64,000 nucleotides of DNA, taken from positions 310,001 to 374,000 of the forward strand of contig CAWFFV010000057.1 in assembly GCA_963814985.1 (NCBI GenBank). Reading direction: 5' to 3'. Under the pieces are notes generated by a model that worked only from the letters and a program-made list of their open reading frames with translations, ran no database searches and was not told the origin of the DNA. Origin of the DNA: CAWFFV01 sp963814985. Its GTDB lineage: Bacteria > Chloroflexota > Ktedonobacteria > Ktedonobacterales > Ktedonobacteraceae. This document shows positions 8,822 to 17,348 of this stretch, one piece after another. Position 1 is the first letter of the stretch. Each line of letters begins with the position of its first letter. A program made the position numbers and the translations under genes.

Positions 8822-10483
8822 ATGTCTTCGCAATCTGCTGTCCAAATAATAGATGTGGATATTCTTATCATTGGCTCAGGGGGATCGGGACTGCGAGCCG
8901 CCATTGCTGCCACCGAAAAAGGGGCAAAGGTCTTAGTGATTGCCAAAGAACTCTTAAAAGATGCGCATACGGGTTGGGCGATGGGCGGCGTCAATGTGGC
9001 AATGAAAGCGCCTGCTACACCACAGATGCACTTTGAAGATACCATCAATGGTGGTTGGTTTATCAATAATTATAAGCTTGCCAGGATCTTTGCGGAAGAA
9101 ATGCCCGATCGCATCCATGATTTGGAGCAGTATGGTGTTAAATTTGACCGTTTACCTGATGGCTCTTATTTTACCTGGGCCAGTGGTAAACAGTCAGCCC
9201 CCTTAAACTTATGTGCAGGTGATTATACGGGTCGTGAAATGATGCAAGGGTTACTGGCTGAAGTAGACCGATTGAATATTCCCTATCTGGAATATCACTA
9301 TGCAACAAAGATCATCCGAGCAGGCGATCAGGTCGTAGGGGCCTTCCTGATTGATAGTAAAAACGGAACCTACAAGGTTGTGCAGGCAAAGGCAACGGTG
9401 GTGGCAACTGGCGGTGGTGGGAATATGTATAAGGTGAATACTAATGCCCCCAGTAATACAGGGGAAGGTTATGCCTGGGCATTGGACGTAGGAGCGGAGC
9501 TGGTGGATATGGAACTGGTGCAGTTCCATCCAACGGGTATGGCGGTTCCTGCTGAAAAGCGTGGTACGCTGGTTACTGAAAAAGTCAGGGGCAATGGTGG
9601 TATTCTCAAAAACAAATTGGGTGAGCGCTTTATGTTGCGCTACCAACCTCAACGCCTTGAACTGGCTGGACGCGACGAAGTGACACGCGCAATTTACCAG
9701 GAAATTCAAGAGGGCAGAGGAACAGAGAACGGCGCTGTCTATCTGGATGTTACGCATTGGGAAGAGGACAAGGCCGAGATACTTGTACCGGATGTCTTTG
9801 CCGCACATGCGGAGGCAGGTATTGATATTCGCGAGCAAATGATGGAGATTACTCCATCGATGCACCACATGATGGGTGGTTTTGTGATCGACGAGTGGGG
9901 GCGAACCTCTGTTGCAGGACTCTACGCGGTTGGTGAAGTAACGACGAGCGTGCATGGAGCAAACCGTTTAGGTGGGAATTCACTGGCTGAAGGGCAAGTT
10001 TTTGGTTGTCGGGCTGGTCTCCATGCGGCTGATTATGTCAAAAATCACCAGGTACCGCATATTGCATCAGCCGTGGTGGAGGATGAAGCCAATCGTGTTG
10101 AAGCTTTCCTGCAAAGAAAAACTGGACCACGTGCTTCTGAAGTTTTGAGTCGCATTAAAGCCGTGATGTGGAATAATGTTGGGATTATTCGCGATGCCGA
10201 AAAGTTGTTGGTAGCCCAGCAAGAGATTAGACAGTTACAGGATGAGGCTCAATCCCTGATGGCAGGAGATAAAACCGAACTGCAATCTTGCCTGGAAATA
10301 CAGGAGATGTTAAAGACTGCTGAGGTAATCATTCTGTCGGCTCTGGAAAGAAAAGAGAGCCGGGGTGCCCATTATCGCTCTGATTATCCACAGTTAGACC
10401 CGGCATGGGAGAAAAATATCCGCGTATATAAAGACACAGAAGGGAAACTTGTCACAAAAATTGTGCCGACTGTGAAAGACTGA
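8822..10483 (+). CDS. Succinate dehydrogenase/fumarate reductase-type flavoprotein inside the pyr operon
   Basis: The protein (553 residues from the ATG at 8822, with AAGGAG upstream) is a full-length member of the SdhA/FrdA family. It has an FAD Rossmann motif (IIGSGGSGLRA, residues 16-26), His49 in KDAHTGWAMGG where family members bind FAD covalently, QFHPTGM (His236), GRDEVTRAI with the catalytic arginine, HHMMGG, HGANRLGGNSLAEG, and the C-terminal ESRGAHYRSDYP. The succinate/fumarate site thus looks intact. The His before Thr argues against L-aspartate oxidase. No iron-sulfur or membrane-anchor subunit is adjacent. It lies between carB (16 bases upstream) and pyrC (22 bases downstream), the slot where a dihydroorotate dehydrogenase would be expected; no pyrD is visible in the operon. 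A role in dihydroorotate oxidation or in disposing of its electrons is inference only. Confidence 0.85.
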   Translation: MSSQSAVQIIDVDILIIGSGGSGLRAAIAATEKGAKVLVIAKELLKDAHTGWAMGGVNVAMKAPATPQMHFEDTINGGWFINNYKLARIFAEEMPDRIHDLEQYGVKFDRLPDGSYFTWASGKQSAPLNLCAGDYTGREMMQGLLAEVDRLNIPYLEYHYATKIIRAGDQVVGAFLIDSKNGTYKVVQAKATVVATGGGGNMYKVNTNAPSNTGEGYAWALDVGAELVDMELVQFHPTGMAVPAEKRGTLVTEKVRGNGGILKNKLGERFMLRYQPQRLELAGRDEVTRAIYQEIQEGRGTENGAVYLDVTHWEEDKAEILVPDVFAAHAEAGIDIREQMMEITPSMHHMMGGFVIDEWGRTSVAGLYAVGEVTTSVHGANRLGGNSLAEGQVFGCRAGLHAADYVKNHQVPHIASAVVEDEANRVEAFLQRKTGPRASEVLSRIKAVMWNNVGIIRDAEKLLVAQQEIRQLQDEAQSLMAGDKTELQSCLEIQEMLKTAEVIILSALERKESRGAHYRSDYPQLDPAWEKNIRVYKDTEGKLVTKIVPTVKD

Positions 10484-10505
10484 GTGTGGAGCTAAGAGGT
10501 TCATT

Positions 10506-11864
10506 ATGTCATCAATGCTGATCGGGTCCATCGTTCTTCCTGATCGAGTCATCCAGGGAACTATCCAGGTTACGGACGGGAAAATTGAGCGTATTACGGA
10601 GGGCTTCCCGGAAGAGACTACCCATACTTTTGATTTTCGCGGAAAGTATATCCTTCCAGGCTTAATTGAAGTACATGGTCATCTACGCGAACCAGGACTT
10701 GAACACAAAGAAGATATCCCACACGGTACACGAGCAGGTCTTGCTGGCGGTTATACAACGATCTTTGATATGCCAAATACCAGGCCACCAACGACAACTG
10801 TTACTCGTGTTGAAGAGCAAATTAGAAGGTATACTGGCAGGTCATATACTGATTTTGCGATCAATATGGGCACATCAGTTGAAGACATTGATGAATTAAA
10901 GAAAATTGATAAAGGGATGATTACAGCGGTAAAGATCTTTACCGCTGGTCATGCTACTACGCCCACAACCATACCACACCTTAGCGATATTGCACGAATT
11001 TTTGAAATCTTGGGCGAACGCAAGATTATGGGACTACTCCATGCTGAAAACCAGGAACTTGTTGACTATTTTACCCACAAATACCGGGACACATTAGAAA
11101 GAAGTGATCCGACAGCGTGGGGAGAGGCCAGAAATGCCTCTGTGGTTCTTACCTCTGCCCTGGAAATGATCGCTCTGGCAAAACAGTTTGGTGTAAAGCT
11201 CTATCTATTGCATTTATCTACTACCGATGAGTTCGCTGCGGTTGAGTTTGGGCGGAAAATCGGCGTAGAGGTGTATGGTGAAATTGCGACCTATCAGCTT
11301 GCCTTTAATAGTGATGATTATGAAAAATATGGTAATCTGATTAACGTGGCACCTGCACTACGTACTCCTTCCGAACAGAAGAAGCTCTGGCAACTTCTGC
11401 GTGAGGGAGCCATCGACGCCGTTATTTCTGAACATACCCCCCATACACTTGCCGAGAAGCAGAAAAAGAGCGTCTGGGAGGTAGCATCGGGGATGCCGGA
11501 TATCCAGGAATCTCTACCGGCCTTAATTAGTAACTGGGTCAAGCATTTTGGTCGTGAAACTCTTGAAGAGGGGCTGATTCGTATTGCGCAAGTAAGTTCA
11601 CAAAATATTGCAAGAATTTTTGAGTTTGGGCAAAAAGGACAGTTGGCTGTTGGCAAAGATGCTGATATCGTCGTGGTTGACACAACTCAGAAGTGGAGTG
11701 TGAAGAAAGAAGATCTCTTCACAAAAAATCAGTGGTCTGCCTATGAGGGCATGGAACTTATTGGCAGGCCGATAGCAACGTTTCTACGAGGCAATCTGGT
11801 TTATGAGAAAGGGAAAATACTTGGGGACCCTCAAGGCAAACGACTTGAAAGAAACGCCTTATAA
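10506..11864 (+). CDS. pyrC: Dihydroorotase (amidohydrolase superfamily)
   Basis: The 452-residue protein should cyclise carbamoyl aspartate to dihydroorotate. Metal ligands are visible in EVHGHLREPG (His57, His59), in AVKIFTAG (the lysine expected to be carbamylated), in LLHAEN and YLLHLST. The usual DHAPH motif reads SEHTPH, so the catalytic aspartate position is Glu309; this is unusual and would matter for activity. Allantoinase and hydantoinase are close relatives, but the setting in a pyr operon supports dihydroorotase. The ATG at 10506 is preceded by an AGAGG sequence. pyrE starts 34 bases after the stop. Confidence 0.88.
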   Translation: MSSMLIGSIVLPDRVIQGTIQVTDGKIERITEGFPEETTHTFDFRGKYILPGLIEVHGHLREPGLEHKEDIPHGTRAGLAGGYTTIFDMPNTRPPTTTVTRVEEQIRRYTGRSYTDFAINMGTSVEDIDELKKIDKGMITAVKIFTAGHATTPTTIPHLSDIARIFEILGERKIMGLLHAENQELVDYFTHKYRDTLERSDPTAWGEARNASVVLTSALEMIALAKQFGVKLYLLHLSTTDEFAAVEFGRKIGVEVYGEIATYQLAFNSDDYEKYGNLINVAPALRTPSEQKKLWQLLREGAIDAVISEHTPHTLAEKQKKSVWEVASGMPDIQESLPALISNWVKHFGRETLEEGLIRIAQVSSQNIARIFEFGQKGQLAVGKDADIVVVDTTQKWSVKKEDLFTKNQWSAYEGMELIGRPIATFLRGNLVYEKGKILGDPQGKRLERNAL

Positions 11865-11898
11865 TAGCAGTGTTTGCAAGAAGGTAACCAGGGCAGAA

Positions 11899-12510
11899 AT
11901 GATGGAAAGATCAATGTTACTAGAACTTTTTCGGCAACTGGGTGTGGTATCAAATGGACATTTTGTGCTAAGTTCGGGACGCCATAGCAACGAATACTGG
12001 GAAAAATTTCGTTTGCTAGAGTGGCCGCGTGTTACGCAACAACTTTGCCAGGAGATCGCTGACCGCTATCGAGATACCTCTGTTGAAGCAGTTGTTGGCC
12101 CAACCACTGGTGGGGCTTTGCTGGCTCATGAGGTTGCGCGCCAGCTAGATACACGTTGTCTGATTGCCGAACCCGCACTGATCAATCATGGACGTGAGTT
12201 GCGTCGAGGATTTATGCTCCATCCGGATGAGCGTGTTCTGATCGTTGATGATGTATTAACCACGGGTCTTTCTCTCCAGGAGACGCTGGTGGCAGTTGAG
12301 CATTACCAATCGAAGATTTTAGGTATTGAGGTGTTGATTGATCGTAGCGGGGGGGCCGTCGCAAAACAATTCGATATTCCCTGTCATGCGCTTCTTACCG
12401 TTGACGCAAAAACGTATAATCCAGAGGCGTGTCCCCTCTGTGCTGAGGGCGTTGCGATTGTGAAACCGGGAACAAGAAATATGTCCGCCAAGCCAGGGAG
12501 AAAACCATGA
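11899..12510 (+). CDS. pyrE: Orotate phosphoribosyltransferase
   Basis: The 203-residue protein converts orotate and PRPP to OMP. It shows SSGRHSNEYWEKF near the N-terminus, VVGPTTGGALLAHEVAR, and the PRPP loop VLIVDDVLTTG. The C-terminus has a CPLC pair and VKPGTRN, as in some deep-branching bacterial PyrE proteins. The frame is open from 11803, inside pyrC, but the ATG at 11899 lies after the pyrC stop and gives the family's normal length. pyrF overlaps its end (ATGA at 12507). Confidence 0.92.
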   Translation: MMERSMLLELFRQLGVVSNGHFVLSSGRHSNEYWEKFRLLEWPRVTQQLCQEIADRYRDTSVEAVVGPTTGGALLAHEVARQLDTRCLIAEPALINHGRELRRGFMLHPDERVLIVDDVLTTGLSLQETLVAVEHYQSKILGIEVLIDRSGGAVAKQFDIPCHALLTVDAKTYNPEACPLCAEGVAIVKPGTRNMSAKPGRKP

Positions 12511-13343
12511 ATTTTAGAGAGAAACTCTTAACATCTTCGCGAGAACACAATAGTCTGCTCTGCCTGGGTTTAGATCCTGAGCCAGGTCGTTTCCCTTCAG
12601 TGCTTCTTGGTGAACCTGTGGAGATAGCAACTATACGTTTCTGCCATGCTATCATAGAGGCAACAGCATCCTATGTCTGTGCCTATAAGCCCAATATGGC
12701 CTTTTTTGAGGTACTGGGTCTCAACGGCATGCATGTTTTTCAAGAAGTCATCAAGGCTATTCCGCCACATATTCCCATTATTGCCGATGCCAAACGTGGT
12801 GATATTGGGAATAGTGCACGCAATTATGCTGCCACTGTGTTTGATGTCTATAATTGTGATGCTGTGACCGTCAACCCCTATCTTGGTCGTGATAGCGTTG
12901 CACCTTTTCTTGCCTATCGTGACAAGGGTGTATTTATGCTCTGCCGTACCTCAAATCCCAGCGCACGCGATTTCCAGGATCTGCTAGTACAAGAGAGAGA
13001 TGGTGAGGCTAGGCCCTTTTACGAGGTAGTTGCTCAACATGTTCAAGCATGGGATGAGGCCGGTAATTGTGGGTTAGTCGTTGGGTCGACCTATCCACAA
13101 GGACTGCATAGGCTTCGCGCACTATATCCCGCTATGCCTATCCTTATTCCTGGTGTGGGTGCCCAGGGTGGTGACCTGGAAGCTGCGGTAGCGGCAGGCG
13201 TAGATGCGCAAGGAGAAAATGCGATTATTGCAATATCACGGGCCATCTTGTACGCTGGTGATGGTGAAGAGTATGCGGATGTTGCGGGCAGAGAAGCCCG
13301 GTTGTGGCGTGATCGTATTAACAGGGCGCGAGGGAGACACTAA
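12507..13343 (+). CDS. pyrF: Orotidine 5'-phosphate decarboxylase, type 2
   Basis: The 278-residue protein carries out the last step to UMP. The catalytic array is IADAKRGDIGNSARNYAATV (Asp-Lys-Asp), and VGSTYPQGLHRLR and ILIPGVGAQGG follow, which place it in the longer type 2 PyrF group. The start overlaps the pyrE stop, so translation is coupled. This is the last gene of the operon; no clear terminator hairpin follows before the repeat block at 13456. Confidence 0.93.
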   Translation: MNFREKLLTSSREHNSLLCLGLDPEPGRFPSVLLGEPVEIATIRFCHAIIEATASYVCAYKPNMAFFEVLGLNGMHVFQEVIKAIPPHIPIIADAKRGDIGNSARNYAATVFDVYNCDAVTVNPYLGRDSVAPFLAYRDKGVFMLCRTSNPSARDFQDLLVQERDGEARPFYEVVAQHVQAWDEAGNCGLVVGSTYPQGLHRLRALYPAMPILIPGVGAQGGDLEAAVAAGVDAQGENAIIAISRAILYAGDGEEYADVAGREARLWRDRINRARGRH

Positions 13344-13455
13344 TGTCTTGCTCTAAAGAACCTATCATCATGCATCAACCTTTTTGCATTTCTGAAGGGA
13401 GCCGTGTAAAGATCCCGTCAAATGTGTCCTCTTTGAGGAGTAACCAACAGTGATT

Positions 13456-13504
13456 GAAAATGTATGCAAACGTGTCCAAACATATTCCCCTGGCATACAT
13501 TTTC
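13456..13504. repeat. 12-bp inverted repeat at the left side of the IS-like unit, likely operator or terminal hairpin
   Basis: GAAAATGTATGC at 13456-13467 and GCATACATTTTC at 13493-13504 are perfect inverted copies separated by 25 bases. Related half-sites recur at 13515 (GAAATGTATAC, overlapping the -35 box) and 13539 (AATGTATGCAT, overlapping the -10 box and start codon). They could be binding sites for the ribbon-helix-helix protein encoded just downstream, or a subterminal hairpin of an IS200/IS605 left end. Confidence 0.6.
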
Positions 13505-13512
13505 AAGGTTTC

Positions 13513-13541
13513 TTGAAATGTATACACAAAGATGATATAAT
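13513..13541 (+). promoter_or_regulatory. Strong promoter giving a leaderless mRNA for the RHH-tnpB pair
   Basis: TTGAAA at 13513-13518 and a perfect TATAAT at 13536-13541 are 17 bases apart. The ATG of the small protein begins 7 bases after the -10 box, so the expected first nucleotide is the A of the start codon. Both boxes lie within ATGTATRC half-sites, which suggests autorepression. Confidence 0.7.
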
Positions 13542-13547
13542 GTATGC

Positions 13548-13727
13548 ATGAAACAAGAGAAACGGTACTCAGTACGCTTTCCAGAAAGCGTGCTTGAGGC
13601 AATTCAACAAGCAGCACAAGAGGATAATCGTTCTGTCAATGGTGAGATTGTCTGGATTGTGCGTACTTATCTGGAAGAACGGAAAGGGAAACGGCGTCGT
13701 GTTACTCTGCAAAAAGATCAAGCTTGA
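13548..13727 (+). CDS. Ribbon-helix-helix (Arc/MetJ-type) DNA-binding protein upstream of tnpB
   Basis: The 59-residue protein starts MKQEKRYSVRFPESVLEAIQ and has the Arc pattern: a short beta strand (RYSVRFP), helix A (ESVLEAIQQAAQEDN), a turn with RSVNGEIVW, and helix B ending in a basic tail. Such proteins dimerise and bind DNA with the paired strands. There is no ribosome-binding site, and the promoter places the transcript start on the ATG, so translation is probably leaderless. Its 3' end overlaps the probable GTG start of tnpB by 29 bases in a different frame. Likely role: repressor of the unit, acting on the ATGTATGC sites around the promoter. An antitoxin role is possible but no toxin is seen. 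Confidence 0.75.
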   Translation: MKQEKRYSVRFPESVLEAIQQAAQEDNRSVNGEIVWIVRTYLEERKGKRRRVTLQKDQA

Positions 13728-14694
13728 AGTCAGGAAGCAAGATGCTGCAACGCTTGAGTTTATGCAGGGTAAGTGCAGAGGCCTGTACAACTGGCTGGTC
13801 ATGCGTTTGCGCAAAGGTGAGAAGTGGAACTTTGCCGGGCTGAAAAAATCTCTGCAAGAGAGTAAAGCCTTTGATCCCGAGTTAAAGCAGGTCTACGGCA
13901 AGCTTTTGGCTGAGGTCTATTATCGTCTTGATGGTGCCATGAAAGCCTTTTTCCGGCGTGTTGAAGCAGGAGAAACGCCAGGATTTCCGCGAGTGCGTCC
14001 GCGCCACTGCTTTTTCACGCTGTGCTACCCCGCGATGTACATCAAGATACAAGGGAACATCCTCATTTTACCGACAGGTGGAGGTGGCAAACATGGACCA
14101 AAACGCTTTCCCAACATCGCGGCAACGCTCACGGAGATACCCCCCGCTGGCTTTCGTGAAGTGGCAATTAGCCGGGATGCACGCGGCAACTACTCCGCCT
14201 CATTCAGTTACCATCGTCGTGAGCAAGAGCAGCAACCAGGCGATGTCGTGGCCTTTGATTTGGGCATCAAAACCCTGGCGACAGGTGTGAACGAGCAGGG
14301 CAGAGTGTATCACGTTGGTGGATTCAAAGGTGCCAGGTGGTATAACAAGCAATTAGATACGATCAGATCGAAGCGAGACAAATGTAAGAAGAAGTCTCGT
14401 CGCTACATCCATCTGTCGAAGGTTTACAAGCGCGTTTCGGAGAAGAAGCGCAACAAACAAAGAGACTCTCTGCACAAAGCAAGCCATCTCATCACTCACA
14501 AACTGGTTGAGAGAACTGTTGTGATCGGTGATTTGAGTATGGTCATGAAAGAGCACAAGGAACGCAACAAGCATCTGAATAGGGCAGTCTTCAATGATTG
14601 GGGACTCTACACCTTCGTTCAAATGCTTGCGTACAAATGCGTGCTCTACAGGAAAGAACTGGTCTTCCTAGATGAACGCCACACCTCAAACTAA
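13699..14694 (+). CDS. tnpB: TnpB/OrfB-type RNA-guided nuclease of an IS200/IS605-like element, C-terminally truncated
   Basis: From the GTG at 13699 the product is 331 residues beginning VLLCKKIKLEVRK, the usual TnpB start. RuvC-I is seen in VVAFDLGIKTLATGV. The RuvC-II segment reads TVVIGDLSM, with Gly where many TnpBs have the catalytic Glu. The protein stops at FLDERHTSN, just where the zinc finger (TS.TCS.CG) and the RuvC-III aspartate should begin. No other frame downstream supplies them, so this is a true truncation and the protein should be nuclease-dead unless residues are relocated. No TnpA transposase is present. An in-frame ATG at 13594 lies inside the RHH gene and gives an unrelated N-terminus. 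Confidence 0.82.
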   Translation: MLLCKKIKLEVRKQDAATLEFMQGKCRGLYNWLVMRLRKGEKWNFAGLKKSLQESKAFDPELKQVYGKLLAEVYYRLDGAMKAFFRRVEAGETPGFPRVRPRHCFFTLCYPAMYIKIQGNILILPTGGGGKHGPKRFPNIAATLTEIPPAGFREVAISRDARGNYSASFSYHRREQEQQPGDVVAFDLGIKTLATGVNEQGRVYHVGGFKGARWYNKQLDTIRSKRDKCKKKSRRYIHLSKVYKRVSEKKRNKQRDSLHKASHLITHKLVERTVVIGDLSMVMKEHKERNKHLNRAVFNDWGLYTFVQMLAYKCVLYRKELVFLDERHTSN

Positions 14695-14756
14695 CCTATA
14701 CATTAGCCTGGTCTACTCCCTTCACTGCTTTTGCTCTCTATGTGTTCAATTATTCA

Positions 14757-16844
14757 CTATGGGCTTGTATTGGGTGTGGTAGAGCTATTTTTTTGGTTTT
14801 TCCATGTATCAGGGTCTGTGTTAGAATTTGCGACTTGTATAAGGCGCCGTAGTCCTATATTCTTATCAGCCTCGAACAGAAAGTATCCAGTGGCTTTTTT
14901 AATATTAGGAAGCCGCTTCCAAAAGTCGGTATTGGTATATTGCTCGTAGGTCATCCCTTCATACATAAAGAAATAGCCTGCATTAAGCAGGAAAAAGCCC
15001 AGGAATAAGAGGAATACGCTATTCCAAAGTGCAAGAGGAAGCAGCAGAAGAAGGACGACAACCGTTCCTATGAAAAATAGATTGGTAAGAATAGGTTTAA
15101 CTTTCTTAACCAGCTTAGCGATAGTATCCCCGATTGGTCTGAATAGATAAACCAGGCCCCAGGAGATACCGCCGAATAATACAATTAATATCAATACCAG
15201 GAGAATTCCTAAGAGACCATAATCGACGTAATGAAAGACTCCACCCTTTGCAGTACATCCGCCATAAAACTCTGATATGACAGGGATACATGAGAGAGCC
15301 AGTACTTGAGTAATGACCATGCTTGCACCTACAAACACGGCAGCTAATAAACCAACGTATTGCCAGAAACGCCCATTGTGCAGATAATACTGGCTTTGTG
15401 GACGATATTGTGCCAGATCATTCTCGTAATGCTTCGCTTCCATCTTCCAAAATGCAGCCAACGCACCAAACGAACAGAAATAGAACAGCGTATAGAACAA
15501 AATATAGGGTGAGAGTGCCCAGGCTGATCCTGCGACTGATACTATTCCGGCAAGAAAGCGCAGAGAGCTGTTAAAAGAAAGGAAAAATAACAACTCTCTT
15601 TGTTCTCTGTCACTCTTGTAGTCACGAGCGCTTCGAGGTTTTGCCCACAGAACGTAGAATGCCTGGTGCAGGCAGATAAGTAAGAACACACTCAGCAGAG
15701 CGAAGTTACCCAGTATGTAACCGAAGATAAGAGCAGTAAGCAACCTTACGACTAGTTGCCATTTTGCAGAGGAGAGGGACATTTGTCCGCTGGCAATAGC
15801 CCGTCTTTTGTTGTGTAGTAGATCTTTATCTCGTTCATGATCTCTGATATCATCCCAAATGAGTTTTGCTTGTTGCAGGAGTATCTCTTCAACAATGAAG
15901 TAAATGAGACAAAGCGCAATAATAGCCCAGATTGGTACAGCGGCTACATTTTTCCATGAACTCGATGCTTCTCCAAAAAGAGTATTCAAAAAGCGCAAAT
16001 GCCAGCCATTAAGACCCGTAATTATCGAGGCTATTGCGAATCCATAGACGAAAAAAGGCCCTTTCATGATGATATCTGCAGGCCGTGGGAAAGCCGAGGC
16101 AAGGATGGCCTTAGCTACTTTCGCGGTTGAAATTGGTGGTCGTGCGATTAAGACTGGTGATTTCGAGGAAACAGGCTGGTTGCCATCAAAGTAAGGAATT
16201 GGTTGGCTACCATCGAAGTCCTTTAGAAATTTATCATGAGCTTGGGGGAAATCGTTTATGAGTCCTGAGGCAGCAAAGAAAAGGAGAAGCCCCAAAGAGC
16301 TATACAATATGATAAAGAGAGTTGCAGCCAAGTGACTCTGCTGCTGGTAAATAATGTCGAAAGCCAGGAAGACAATCGCTGGATATAGCAATGCAAGACT
16401 GACGAAAAGGATAGTATAGAGTATACGCAGTTTAGGACTGCCGGTTTTTGTGCTAAAGAATTGCCCATGGACTGTCATGGGCTCAAATTGCTGTAGCACG
16501 GCTTCTTCTACTATCTTGTTAATACGCAGTGACAAAATTCTTGCATTGAAGGTACGGCCAAGCAAGAGATATACCTGGAAAATGAGAGTTGCGTACACTG
16601 TGAGACAAAGCGATGGTACGAGCCAGGAACCTACAAGCCAGGACCTTAAGAGATCAATATCTGGCTTGGTAAAATCTGGTCTCTGAGTGATCATATAGCC
16701 TATGATGAAAGCAATGGCACCGAAAGCAATAGTCATGAGTTGAAATATGCGATTGTCTATGCTATCTAAGTGATTTAAGGTCAGCTCATACTCTTTTAGA
16801 AGTATTTCATTGTTCTGATTTTTATTTGTAGCGGTTTGTTGCAT
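14757..16844 (-). CDS. Large polytopic membrane protein with a UbiA-prenyltransferase-like central part
   Basis: The 695-residue protein has an N-terminal block with helices at about 35-52, 72-95, 140-165 and 172-195, a linker rich in Ser/Pro/Gln (210-240), then a second membrane block. At residues 331-339 it reads DDIRDHERD and continues KRRAIASGQMS, which resembles the first Asp-rich motif of UbiA prenyltransferases (NDxxDxxxD followed by RP.asG). The second Asp-rich motif is not clear. The C-terminal 150 residues add further helices and a polar tail. The N-terminal block has the same flavour as the gene at 17349-18053. Function is unknown; a lipid or quinone prenyl transfer role is only a suggestion. 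Confidence 0.6.
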   Translation of the reverse strand: MQQTATNKNQNNEILLKEYELTLNHLDSIDNRIFQLMTIAFGAIAFIIGYMITQRPDFTKPDIDLLRSWLVGSWLVPSLCLTVYATLIFQVYLLLGRTFNARILSLRINKIVEEAVLQQFEPMTVHGQFFSTKTGSPKLRILYTILFVSLALLYPAIVFLAFDIIYQQQSHLAATLFIILYSSLGLLLFFAASGLINDFPQAHDKFLKDFDGSQPIPYFDGNQPVSSKSPVLIARPPISTAKVAKAILASAFPRPADIIMKGPFFVYGFAIASIITGLNGWHLRFLNTLFGEASSSWKNVAAVPIWAIIALCLIYFIVEEILLQQAKLIWDDIRDHERDKDLLHNKRRAIASGQMSLSSAKWQLVVRLLTALIFGYILGNFALLSVFLLICLHQAFYVLWAKPRSARDYKSDREQRELLFFLSFNSSLRFLAGIVSVAGSAWALSPYILFYTLFYFCSFGALAAFWKMEAKHYENDLAQYRPQSQYYLHNGRFWQYVGLLAAVFVGASMVITQVLALSCIPVISEFYGGCTAKGGVFHYVDYGLLGILLVLILIVLFGGISWGLVYLFRPIGDTIAKLVKKVKPILTNLFFIGTVVVLLLLLPLALWNSVFLLFLGFFLLNAGYFFMYEGMTYEQYTNTDFWKRLPNIKKATGYFLFEADKNIGLRRLIQVANSNTDPDTWKNQKNSSTTPNTSP

Positions 16845-17010
16845 TATTTACTCACCTTATCTATGTATCAAACATGCTTCAAGGATTATAGTACAGTGTG
16901 GTGAGAATAGGTCAGCAGTTGCACTAAATTGAGACAGAGGATGGCTGTGTCATGTTTCAACAAAAGTCATTACTCCAGAACTATTTCAGCCGCAATGTAC
17001 TAATATCTTC

Positions 17011-17346
17011 TCACTTTGTCCATAATCCTCCCGTCTGCGTCATCCAATCGGTAATATCATCAGTTGCACGATTGATATTACTGTCTGAGGTATCGAGCAC
17101 GAATGTGGGGAGGATGGATTCGCCTGTCAAGCGATGCATCAACTCTTGCTCTTCAATGAAGACCTGTAAATCCTTGTATTGGGAAGGGTTCCCTGAGATC
17201 TTGAGGCGAGCATCACGTGCCTGTTCAAAGGACTCCGGTGTTCGTACACACAATACCAGATGGAACCCCAGAGCGGCCAATCGTTCCTCCTGCCAGCGAA
17301 AATCGTAATCTTTCCCATTGTTGGCTAACTGATACGCACGAGTGGA
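17011..17346 (-). pseudogene. 3' fragment of a P-loop kinase-like gene, partial duplicate of 18147-18776
   Basis: About 325 bases are nearly the same as the 3' end of the gene at 18147-18776, including STRAYQL.NNGKDYDFRW and the end WMTQTGGLW.K. The P-loop half is missing. Similarity stops at about 17346, immediately beyond the stop codon of the neighbouring gene. A start codon inside that neighbour (17388) keeps a 125-residue frame open but adds unrelated residues. Most likely a duplication remnant left when the 17349-18053 gene was inserted or duplicated with its flank. Confidence 0.7.
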
Positions 17347-17348
17347 AA

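Larger units (their letters stand above)
13450..14700 (+). mobile_element. Decayed IS200/IS605-type unit (RHH gene plus truncated tnpB)
   Basis: The unit sits directly after the pyr operon. The left side carries the 12-bp inverted repeat and the right side ends abruptly at the tnpB stop. The right-end hairpin and guide-RNA region that normally overlaps the tnpB 3' end cannot be recognised, consistent with loss of the right end. Boundaries are approximate and no target duplication is expected for this family. Confidence 0.5.

Noticed and set aside
9251..9955. Long minus-strand open frame (234 codons) opposite the SdhA-like gene
   Set aside because: It lies entirely inside a well-conserved flavoprotein gene, has no family motifs and no ribosome-binding site; it is an antisense shadow.
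8822..10483. L-aspartate oxidase (NadB)
   Set aside because: The His-Thr before the FAD-binding AxGG segment and the C-terminal RGAHYR motif fit SdhA/FrdA, and no nad genes are adjacent.
14695..14760. Sequencing-error rescue of the TnpB C-terminus
   Set aside because: None of the downstream frames contains the expected zinc-finger cysteines or RuvC-III Asp, so the truncation appears real.
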